Positions 38,878 to 50,800 of a stretch of 64,000 bases of DNA are shown here, piece by piece. The notes under the pieces are model-generated. The model saw only the letters and a list, made by a program, of their open reading frames with translations. It did not search any database and was not told the DNA's origin. The stretch is taken from assembly GCF_021869535.1 (NCBI RefSeq), contig NW_026262582.1, forward strand, positions 60,524,851 through 60,588,850. Direction: 5' to 3'. Source of the DNA: Mytilus californianus (lineage: Eukaryota; Mollusca; Bivalvia; Mytilida; Mytilidae). Within the stretch, counting starts at the first letter, position 1. Every line of letters starts with the position of its first letter. Position numbers and translations under genes: made by a program.

Positions 38878-41800
38878 CTGTAAAAGAATAAATGCATATG
38901 TATTTATTTTTGATGTAGCGTTTGTTTTTGTGTGTAAGTGTGTAAAATACAATATTATGCTCGGAAAGATATTCTTAAAATAGAAACATAATGACACTCA
39001 ATGGGTCGTTGTCTAATGTAAATTAAACCAATCACATTATTATCTTGGGAAGATACCACACTAAATCGCTCTTTTACTACAAGTACTTACCAGATTAACA
39101 ATAATGTAATCAAACATGTAATTAATCCCTATTGAATATAGATTATAAAAAAAAATCAAACAACAGCAACATTTGTTATTGTAAAGAACACGAATTCACA
39201 ATAAAAGATTCACGTGGTGAATAGCATGCAATGATACTTTTAGCCATTTACTCTTTTTCAAAATGTCATTTGGCTTGATTATGTATCAATATTATTAAGT
39301 CTTTCCATTTTTCCGTGGAAAGACCTTTTGGTTTTGTTCTGATTATTTTTTTTGTTCTTCCGCCATACCCTTTTCTTGCAGTATAAAGTTGTTTCGCAAG
39401 ATGTCGTTTAGATATTTTTGATATATAAATCGAACACATGGAACAGTTATTGCGCTTTTGAAACTAACCCTGTTAAGCTGAAGATTGTTTTATTGTAAGA
39501 GTTATCTCCCCAAACACTGTATGTCTTGTAAGTGTATATCCTCCGTAACCAAAAAGATAACTACAAAATTCTTTTTCATATATGTTTGTTACATCCTCAG
39601 GAATATTTGACTGATTTGGATCAAAGCGGTCAGGTAAAATCGTATAGAATTGATCTGCTTTTACCAAATACATGTTTCGATATGTTTTTGTTACTCATAA
39701 ACCGTTAGCCGTATAAACCTTTGATTCTTTTTCTTTCACAAAATGTTGGCTGACATATGACCTTGCAAAATGTCAACCGGAAGTGACCCGGAGTAAACCA
39801 GAAGTAGCCAATTTGAACTTATTTCATGGAAAAGTACCTAAAAACAATATCTATTTTTAAAAAGCATACATAAACCTATCATTTGTGTTCGAAAGTGACC
39901 TTCAATAAACCAGGATAAGCTAATTTTCTACCTTATTTAAAGCAAAACTATATAGAAACCATATACATCTTTGGAATCAGTGTAAATGAAGCTATAATAT
40001 GAGACCGGACATGACATTTTATTAACGGGAGTTGCAAATTATTTCCAATTTAAGGGTAAAGTATATAAAAACCATTAATTTTTGGAATCTGTCCAAATAA
40101 AGCTATCATATGAGTCCGGAAGTGTCATTTTCTAAACCGGAAGTATCAAATCTTCTCCCTTATTTCAGACAAAATTTTACAAAAACCATATATTTTTTTA
40201 ATAAATATGAAGAAACCTATTATGGGACGCCAATAAAAACTGGAAGTGTCTTCTTATCAATTACTTAGGAAATTGATATGGAAATACCTTCAATTGTTCA
40301 GAGGAACAATTGGTTTTTAATTTATACTAGTTTTTATGAACAAATCACCGACGATTTTTTTTTAAATTAGATAAACATGCAGCAAAAAATGCCGTTATTA
40401 CTAAAACCATGATTATTAATAAAAATGAATTATTTTCAGACTTTTTACACAAATGAAGAGTATGCATTTGAAGACGATGTTCCAAATGTTTTTTTTACAA
40501 AAATCCGTATGTGTATATCTTTTGAAACAACAAAGAAATGTAAAAAAAAACGAAACTTTCAGTAAATGTCTAAAATTTCGACCCCTTTTATTTATAAAAG
40601 TATTGCATGAAGGTATGTTTTTTTATAGAAGCATATTTGAATTCACTAGGGGAAAAACAGTTTTTTTCGGAAAAAAATCAGCATGCAATCGAAACTGTAT
40701 CGTATGATATTTGATAATGGGTTCCACTGAGTGATACTCGAGTATTTGACTACTAGCTGACATCCCTAAAACATACTTACATTTATAACATTAACGGACA
40801 TTTTTTCTACACAAGATGCACAGTTGGCCAATTAATGTCTCTGTGGTGTTGATAAATGCAAATATATTTGCAAATGCAAACCTTATTAACCAAAAATGGC
40901 AAACAGAATAGCCAAAGTTATAGTTATTTCCTTCAATTGATAGAAACGTTAAATTTCTTTAAGATGTATCAAATATTTCTCGATTGATCACACATAAGTG
41001 AAGTGTTACCCGTCTGTGTTTCATCAAAACTCTCCCCTGTAGCTCTAGTGGAATACGCGTTTTTTTTTTTTATACAAAGGATATATAACTAATGTAAGAT
41101 ACTGATTTTATGTTCAACAATAACTGAGTTTTCGTTTAGATATCAGTTCAACGGAAACATGTTTAGAGATGAAATTAGAGTATACAAATGTGTACAAGTT
41201 TGCATCTATTTTTTTGATATACATTTTTTTTTTAAATTATAGTAAACAAAAAACATTATACCGATAAGTGAAGTATCCTCTTGGTATTCGTAACTTAGCT
41301 CTAACCAGCGATACTCCGAGTATTCGTGTACTTGTTGACATCCCTTAAAACTATTAAACATAATTATGTCGTTCAATGGTAGAACCAATAATTCTTATTT
41401 AGATGTATATAATATATTTTGACTATTAACATGATCAAAACTTAAGCAAAATTGTTACCCGTTTGTGTATCGGGAAGGCCCTTCTCCTGCGTTCTTATGG
41501 AATCATCTGTGTTTTCTACTAAGAATATATTACATAACGTCTGTAATAAACCTATGTTGTATTGAGCAATAGCGTGAATATTGTTTTGATCTAAGTCAGT
41601 TAAATGGGAATAATTTTCTAACAAGTAGAGATTACAGTAAAAGAAGTTGCTGGCGAGGTTTACATATATCGCTTAAACTTAGATTCTGAATAGGAATTTT
41701 TTAATTTCGAATAAATAATGCAAGTCAAGCGCCTTAATACATTACATACTAATGTGCATATTTACTTACAAAAGTTCTTAAGCAGACTATCAGAGCCAAA

Positions 41801-44800
41801 AACCCAAAAACATTGATATATTCCCATATAGGAATAGAGTATTTATCTAAAAGAAATTAAAACATCGATATCGAGAATCCATGAAAGTCAAAAGTACACA
41901 TATATATCCAGTTGATTGACGAATGACCTAAGAAAATACAGATGATATAGCCATGTTCACATCTAATATAAGTATTTGGTTACTTACACGGCAAATTCAA
42001 CCTGAAACTTACAATGCGTTACACTTGGACTTGAAGCTTAAGGTTTATTGACACTCACCCTACCGGAAAACAACTCGAAAATAAGATTACTGAGTCTTTA
42101 GTAATCGATGTAGTGTTTTGTGGACTTGTTCGTCTTTTAGTTTTTTGCAATGACGTTGTTACTTTTTACCGACTTTTGAGTTAAGAATATCTCAGTGGTA
42201 TGGTCCCTCTTGTTTCAAGTAAATTCGTTGTTTAATTAACTAAATTCCAAATAAACACCTCTCTACTAATGGATTAATTGAAGAGATAGAGAAAAAGAGA
42301 AATTATTTCATTGTCTAATCTGTGTGTGATTATAAACTAGTCAAACTTTAATTTCAAAAGTAATTACTGGTGCTTGGAGAATCCGGCATGACCCTAAAAG
42401 GCATTTTATATGATAACATTCTTTAGCATTTTGAATTGATACAAAATTTAAGTGAAAAGCCAAAAGTTGTACTAAGAGAAACACATCACTGTTCTTCTGG
42501 CCTGACTTTGATGCATGTACATGTATTTGTACTTTTTTAGATTAATTGTCAACTTTTATTCATAGTGTATTATATGATACAATATATATTGAGTTTATAA
42601 AACCCTATTTTATTGAGTATACTATCTATAAAAACCAAAAGTTGTCGGTTTATTTATACTTATGAGTTTGAATGGTCACGTGGTATGTTCCACCTTTCTT
42701 CGGACAATATATAAATAACATATAGCTGAGAGGGTGATAAAGCAGATTGTTACTCCGGGAAACATTGTCAACTGAGAGGTTATTTAATTTATTATACTGA
42801 ATGTTCTGTTATTACTGTCTATTAAATTTCAAATTCAAATTCAAATACAAAAAAAAATAAAATAATCGTCTTGTACAAAACAATCATCTGTATTTATAAA
42901 AGCGCACACTTGAGCAAGCGTCTCCGTGAAGGGTAATAGAGTATTTGGCATAGGATAGAGTACATTTTCTCCCTCGTATTCACCAATTAGAATCTGGCAC
43001 TTTGACATGAAGTATAATAAAATAGAAATAACATTAATCTTTCATCTTTCATCTCATTATACCTTTCTAATATAAAAAAAATATATTGTTTTGAGAAAAC
43101 AAATAAATCACTTTTGAATCAAAAATTGCTTGCCTGACAAAGTGTAAGCAAAGTGATAATTCCTGGCTGTCACAGAAAGGCTTTCATCCTTTGTTTTGGT
43201 GGTTGCAGCAACACTTTCTACAAGCGTAATATAAACAATTGAAAATTAAGATGCAAATCAGTTGGAAATTGTGCGTGTGACAAAGTGAGAGAGAGAGAAG
43301 CAGGTAAAAGGCTTACTTTTTGTTATAACAGAAGAATACCGTAATTTTTTAACAATAAATCCATCATAAAAAGCGAACAGTTCTTATTGTACATGCTTTT
43401 AATGATATTGCACAATATTAAAAATATGTCACACTCTATAATGATATATTGTATTGAACGTCGAAGACCAAAACGGTAACGTAAAGGTCACTTGCCCTGA
43501 ACCTCATGTGGAATTATCTCCATATAATAACATTCATTGAACGTGTTGAGCATGTTGATAACAATCATTCAATAGGTAGGTGAGAAGTAGATTTATTTAA
43601 TGTGTCAGCAGAACCTTTTATCCAAGGTATTATTGTGTGTTCAAGTTGAAACATGCACATTGTAGATGTGCATGATTGTGAATAAAGGAGATATAATCTG
43701 ATAATTTCTTTTCATCTGATTGCTTCTTGTTATGACAAAAGAAGAAACTGAAACATTTACCCGTCAATGCTTCAGGAAGGCTGTTCTCATTAATTTGAGT
43801 AGAAAAAGCAGCGTCTTCTACAATGATATTACATAATTATGTGTTATTAAAGATAGTCCTACTGATAGGAAAAGTATAAAGAAAAATGTCTGCACAAAAA
43901 TAAAAGGTCGAAATAAAATAATCAAAATTCTGACTTTGAACGCTAATAAAAAAAAAGAATTTAGATTATTCGTTTGATGTAATAACGCTGTAGGCAATAT
44001 TTAATAAATCGTAGGTCTTAAAATACCTTTTATGTAGTTATTGAATGGCTTATGATTAGCTAGAAACAGCAATTACAAAACAAAAGAAGCCCCTGTCTAT
44101 TCAGTACGATAATATGATATAAACAGTTTAACTTCTCCTTTAATGTTTATGTATGTTTGTCTTGTACAAGTGAGAGGTTTAGCTAGCTATAACACCAGTT
44201 TAAACCCAACTTTTTTTTCGGAAAATGCCTGTACCAAGTCAGGATTATGGCAGTTGTTTTTCATTTGTTCCGTTGATTGAGAGCTTTTGATGTTATCAGT
44301 TTAAATTGATTCCCTCTTGTTGAATTTGCCTTTGTGTTCAGTAATTTTGTTTTACCTTTTTCGTGGGGAGCTATACTCGAATGTAAAGTTACGTTCCAGG
44401 TACAAATGTACAGTTGATACGAGGACACATCGCTTGCACGAACATTATATATATCTTCAAGTTCACCTACAATTGTTAGGTGGACGATATTTGACCTGTC
44501 TTTTGAGGTCAGCTCACTTCAATGCTACAGTTAGGTAATCAGTATTTTTTCAGAACTCCATATACATTTGCAATGAATTTATTCTATTTTTCATCATAAC
44601 CATGATAACGATAGCAAAACCAATCATGATCAGATCAAAATAAAGTCGTAAGAACTGGTAAGTAAATGCTGCTATAGTCTGAAAATACCTACCGCCAATT
44701 TCAAACTTTGAAACGCACCCATTCACATGACCACACCTGCGTAAATAAAAAAAAAAAACATAAAAAAATGGCATTTCAGGAGGAATAATATATTAGCATA

Positions 44801-47800
44801 TTCACGTTCATTATATTTGAAACCTAATTATCTGATAAACATTGCAATGGCTATCTTACCTTGAGGATCTTGCCTTGATGGATAAAGGAAATTCACACGA
44901 CTGGTGCTATATATGGAACAAGAAATGCTCACCCTTTCGTGGCACATCAATACAGCTTTGTTTGTTGTGGGGCTCTAACTGCTCAATCATTTCTTTTTAT
45001 GTAGTGTTTTGCGGACTTGTTTGTCTTTTTGTTGATGTTATTTTTGTAGTTTGCGATGGCATTGTCATTATTATGTTGTTTTAAAATCATTGCGGTTTTT
45101 TATATGGTAAGTTTCAATTGATTCGCTTGTTGAGAGTTTGAAATACTAGTTTTTGTTTTCTTCTTTGTAAAGAATAAGTTCAAAATATGCATAGAGCTAT
45201 TAGTTGATCCATTTGACATATATCAATTATGTCACCTCCTTTATCACATTACTCTGATGATACTATGTGGTCCCTTTAGTAGCTTATAGTAGCGACCCTT
45301 GAAGAAAAGTCCCTATTAAATGAGGTCTTAAATGGCCGTTTTAATAAAGATTTAAAAACAAAACGCATCTCCTTATATCTATGTTTAGCTCATATTAATT
45401 GAAATAACATTGTGCCGACTTGAAATGAAAGTGTTCATAATCGAAAATTACCAATGCGGGTTTTAACAATGAAAGAATATAGTCTCAAATTTACAGGCCA
45501 GTAAAGGCTCACAAACATTTTCAAATTTTCAATTTATCGTAGTTACTAATACAATATTAATGAAATTATTACTTTGTTTTAAAATCATAGCAATTTGTTA
45601 TGCTGTGGGTAGTTATTGATTTGCCTATTGACTGTTTAACACACGACTATTTATTATAACATGTATAATGTCCTTCTCTTTATTAAACTTGTTCACAATT
45701 TGCACTCAGTTATTATTTGACCCACTTATTACTTAAGAATGATGTAAACTCCTTGATATTAATGAATATAATGATAGTGTGTGGTTATCTAGTGGTTACT
45801 TTTATGTGTGCCTTTGAACTAGGATCATATTTAATTCGATTGCTATAGTCTAAAATGGGTATTTTCAGATGCAGATTGTGTCTTTCTATGTTGTGATGTT
45901 ACACTATTGTTTCAGATAATAGTGAAGGGAGGTACCTATTAAAACGTTTAAACCCGCTGCATTTCTTTGCACCTGTCCTAAGTCAGGAATCTGATGTTCA
46001 GTAGTTGTCGTTTCTCGTTTTTTATAAAGATAAGACCGTTGGTTTTTCCGTTTAAATGGTTTTACACTAGTCATTTTTGGGGCCCTTTATAGCTTGCTGT
46101 TCGGTGTGAGTCAAGGCTCCGTGTTGAAGACCGTACTTTGCCCTATAATGGTTTTCTTTTACAAATTGTGACTTGGATGGAGAGTTGTCTCTTTGGCACT
46201 TATACCACATCTTCTTATATCTATTAAACACAACACCGAATTTCTACAGGGTGCATATTTTTTTCTTTTTCATTTACTAGCCACATGATTACATTTTAAA
46301 GAAAACGATGATTTGGGTCACCATCAGAACGTCGTCTTACAGACAAATCGTGAAATTACATAACATATATGTTTAAATATGAAAGAAAAATTTAATTATT
46401 CATTTTATTCATATTTTTCTTCTACCGTTCTTTAATCTCACTACAGTTGCAACGGTCCAAACATCTTTCTCCAAATCTGTTTTTCGGACAATGGTAACAT
46501 GGTTTTCCCATTGTTGACATAAAACCAATTGCGCACACTGATAAACACATGAACAAATATGATTAAATGAAACTTTATGTTATGAACCAGATTTCAAGAA
46601 ATAAACCATTTCGAAAGGTATGTTGTTCGTTCAAGCATGAAATGTGGAATATTGTACATTAGTTCAAAGCTAGAATGCTCAGATTGAAAAAAAAATATGT
46701 TGAGAGGTCCACTGACTATTTCAGCCGGATAAGTTTATTCTTGAAAACAAATTACGAACTTCGTGCTCTAAAGTTGAAATTAAATAGCTTTCATTCCTGA
46801 TTGGCCAATATATATATTGACAGGACCAAAATGAAACGAATGAGTCGTACAAGGGAAAATACCCATTGTAAAGCACTTGGTACGGCAATAATCGATTACT
46901 AGGCTAAAGGCCAGTCTGACATTGAAATTGTACATATTTAGATATTCTCAATTGAAAGCGTAGAAACGAGTTTGAAATTTCACAGATATCTGAAATACAA
47001 ATGTCACAAATCATAATACGGTATTGCATTGGGAAAGTACTGCCGTGTGTGATTGATGTATGCTTCTACGTTCAAAAAGTAGTTCGATGTACCCTGAAAA
47101 AAAGCTTTGCATATCCATCATTCCCCATGACAAATGTTATTTCATAAGTTGCTGAAAACAATAGAATCCTCAAGTATGAACAGAATTCATAGTTATACAT
47201 TGTAACATGGTATACATGGTATAGTTCTAGCGTGCAATATGTTTTGGAGATTGACTACAATAATTGTCAATAAAACAGACTAATTCATGGAAAATATCTT
47301 GTAATGCATTTTATGCAGAAATAAGACTCAGCGTTGTTTTTCCAGCTCTATCATGTCTATGTTTTGCAGACCAGACCCAAATCCTTCCGGTTTGATGTTG
47401 TCATCTTTAAATGTCAATGCCTCTCATTTGATTTGCACAGAACTTATTTGTATTTTTTCAAATAAGCAAGATATACAAGAAAATAGACAAAATAACACAT
47501 TCTTAATATATGTTAGTTATCCCCATTTCCTCGGAGATAACAAAAACGAGAAATTATTGTTAATTTTTCATTTAAACTTAACAAAAATTCACTTACCTGT
47601 ACATGTACCATCTATGTCTTCATAGTCCGAACAACAATACTCTATGTTTCTATAGTAATAAAAATATATGCATAAACATAATTCAATTTCAATTAAGACA
47701 AGAATGGTGTTCGTTTCTATGCAGTATTTTCTGTTAATTACGTTAAAACTCTTTGTACTGTGCAGATACATCAGACCAACTGTATGTATTTATGTATCTT

Positions 47801-50800
47801 TCAGACACGTTATCATGTCGCCACGAATTTCTATTCGTTCTATGACTAACCCTTAATTACCTCATTAACTAATTATGTATAACCTTATATACATGTATAA
47901 CACAATGATATTGGTATCAAAGAGTATTAAAAGGACATTCGTATTAGTATGTGCAGTTATTTTCATGCTGTTTTATATCTTGGTACACGGAAAAGGCTCT
48001 TTCTTGTTGAAGACATTGTGTTGTTTCTTTGGTTCATTCAAGTTTATATGTGTTCATTTGTGATCTGTCTGGTGGAGAAAACAAATAAACTACAGAAAAA
48101 AGGCATAGTGTTCTAACAGCTAAAACATTGATTGTATTATAACGGTCATATTGTTGCTTTGTATCCAAATGTTTAAAAATATATAGAATTCAATGAGATT
48201 GTAAAAAATATTGTAGTATCTTTAAACTATATTGTTAAAACTATACCTTTCTCCGTACTCACATATTGTACTGTTATTGCCTTTTAAACTATTCCCTGTA
48301 TCACTAAAACAAAGTATTAATATTAAGCAAATAACTGACATTGTTTTAAAGTCGACAATGACATCATACGCAAACTGTATCAAATGACCCAAAAGTCGGA
48401 AGTATTGTTATATTAATTCGTAAAAATATATGTCATTATACATGATATAGCCAATGAAAAAGGTACAGATCGGATGCGTCTGAGTTAAATGGGTTGAATA
48501 CTTCCTTATGATGATCAAGTACTCGTTCATTAACTTGAACTTAAAAAAAAACTAATGGAGGCAGATTATAAGGCAATGTTATAATGATTTTCAAAATTTT
48601 GTCGTCATTTAGATTCATCTATGATTTGTTGAAAAACGCACATATTTGTCTTTTCTTTTTCTTATAGCTCAAAGCTGCACGAATGGATATGTTCTATCCT
48701 AAATATTCCGCTTGTTGACATGCTGCTATGTATTTCTAACGAGGGATCAACAATTTCAGATATCCGAAGAGTTTTGAGATGACAGTATATATTAGGGAAG
48801 GGAAAGCATGTTCGGCCAGTAAAGTAATAAGAAATTAACTAGTGAGAAAGTAATAAAGCATGAATGCCAAAATCCACAAAATATTTCTAAGGTGTCATGG
48901 CACATTTGACAGTTATTCAAGATATGTTTTTAATTTGAACATAGGGTAAACTGCTGCATATTTTTTTTTTAATACAGAGCTTTTACAAATTAAACAATAT
49001 CAATACCGACTTTAGTCTGAGAGGGAAAAACATGAATGGAAATAGATGTGAGGTTTACCTAAATGACACATCAACACCCCTATACAAAAAAGATAATAAT
49101 ACATCGACATGATAGAGGTCAACAAAAGTTTTCAACAATAAACAAGTGTCTTGTTACAAAATCAATCTCTAAAGTATCTATTTACTAAATCAGGCTCTTT
49201 ATTGTCTTTTTACGATATCAAGCACTCTATTGTCTTTTTACGATATCAGGCTTTCTATTGTCTTTTTACGATATCAGACTCTCTATAGTCTTTTTACGAT
49301 ATAAGGCTCTTTATTGTCTTTTTACGATATCAAGCTCTCTATTGTTTTTTTACGATACCAGGCTTTCTTTTGTCTTTTTACGATATCAGGCTCTCTATTG
49401 TCTTTTACGATATCAGGCTCTTTATTGTGTTTTTACGATATCAAGGTCTCTTATGTCTTTTTACGATATCAGGCTCTCTGTTGTCTTTTTACGATATCAG
49501 GCTCTTTATTGTCTTTTTAAGATATCAAGCTCTCTATTGTCTTTTTACGATATCAAGCTCTCTATTGTCTATTTACGATATCAAGCTCTCTATTGTCTTT
49601 TTACGATATCAGGCTTTTTATTATCTTTTTACGATATCAAGCTCTCTATTGTTTTTTACGATATCAGGCTCTTTATTGTCTTTTTACGATATCAAGCTCT
49701 AAAATATCCCGAGTCTGGTAAAATGGTGATACTTATTGTTGTTCTGGTTTTTGTTCTCGTAAAATGTCATCACACTTCTTTTTATAATTATTTCCTTTTA
49801 CCCACTTTTTCTATTATTTGTGTTGGCCTTTCTATCATAATCTTTTCCATTTTGTGTTAAACTAGGTAGCTTGTAAATGTTTCAAAATTGAATATCTACA
49901 TTTTTAGTCCTTGTGATGATGCATTTGGTCATACTTTCTCACCCTATTTCACACATACAGACACACATACATTTTGTATGATGCTGAGATTCATTTATTT
50001 TGTTTTTTGCTTTCTGATTTTTGCTCCATACGAACGGAACCCTTTTCCTTTTGTAGGTTTGAGACGTGTTAAATCAGGAAAATCAATTTCAAGTGTTTCA
50101 TAAAGGGTCAAATGTTTTCATTCAATTGGGAGAAATTGCTTTTTTATGTTTTTTTTTCAAGTTGTCATGTGCCCTATCACCAACTTAACGTATGTGGTAA
50201 AGAGATGTAACACATAACATAGTGGAGATTTCAAAAAAAAAATTCGGTACGTTAATAGCATAATTCTAATCTGCAAAAAACAAAGTTCGACGTCTTTGAA
50301 AGCAGATAATTTAAATCGACAACAAAGGCAGAAAAAAATCCATTTGACACGGTAATATTCTTAATCATCTTTTTATCTTATGATTTAAAGACTAACATGT
50401 GTAAAGACTACTCACAATTGTTGAGCAAGGTACATGATGGATACCGCTTGTTATCAAAGAGAGGCAACAGACACCAAACGCATAAGTCGAAAATAAAACT
50501 GACAACGCGATAGCTAAAAAAAAAAGACCAACAGACAAACAATACTACACAAAACACAACATAGAAAACTAAAGACTGAGCAACACAAACCCCACCAAAA
50601 AACTGTGGCACCCGTCGAGTTTATTAATTTCAATACAATAAATTATAAATTAACTGTGTACAAAACTTTAAATTTTTTCGTGAATTTTAGGATTGTCTAC
50701 CCCAGGAACAGATTAGATCAGCTGCATTTAGCTAAACCTTTCGGCATTCTGGGTTTTCAATGCTCTTCAACTTCGTATTTATTTGGCCTTTATTATAACT

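Larger units (their letters stand above)
1..38945. repeat. Left copy of the large tandem duplication
   Basis: Collinear with 39,290-54,050. Blocks: 1-7,944 with ~39,296-47,515; 26,409-27,220 with ~47,515-48,306; 29,356-~30,760 with 48,307-~50,175; ~36,240-38,945 with ~50,625-54,050. Identity is about 90% by eye. The left boundary is off the window. About 24 kb of insertions explain the extra length. Confidence 0.85.

Noticed and set aside
47905-48063. 52-residue hydrophobic plus-strand ORF conserved in the left copy at 26,812-26,970
   Set aside because: Most differences between copies change amino acids and the ORF lies in intron 2 of the opposite-strand gene; conservation is explained by the duplication.
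49258-49860. 200-residue plus-strand ORF with repeated FYDI..LSIVFLRYQAL motifs
   Set aside because: It is a read-through of the 28-bp minisatellite, which is open in several frames; not a gene.
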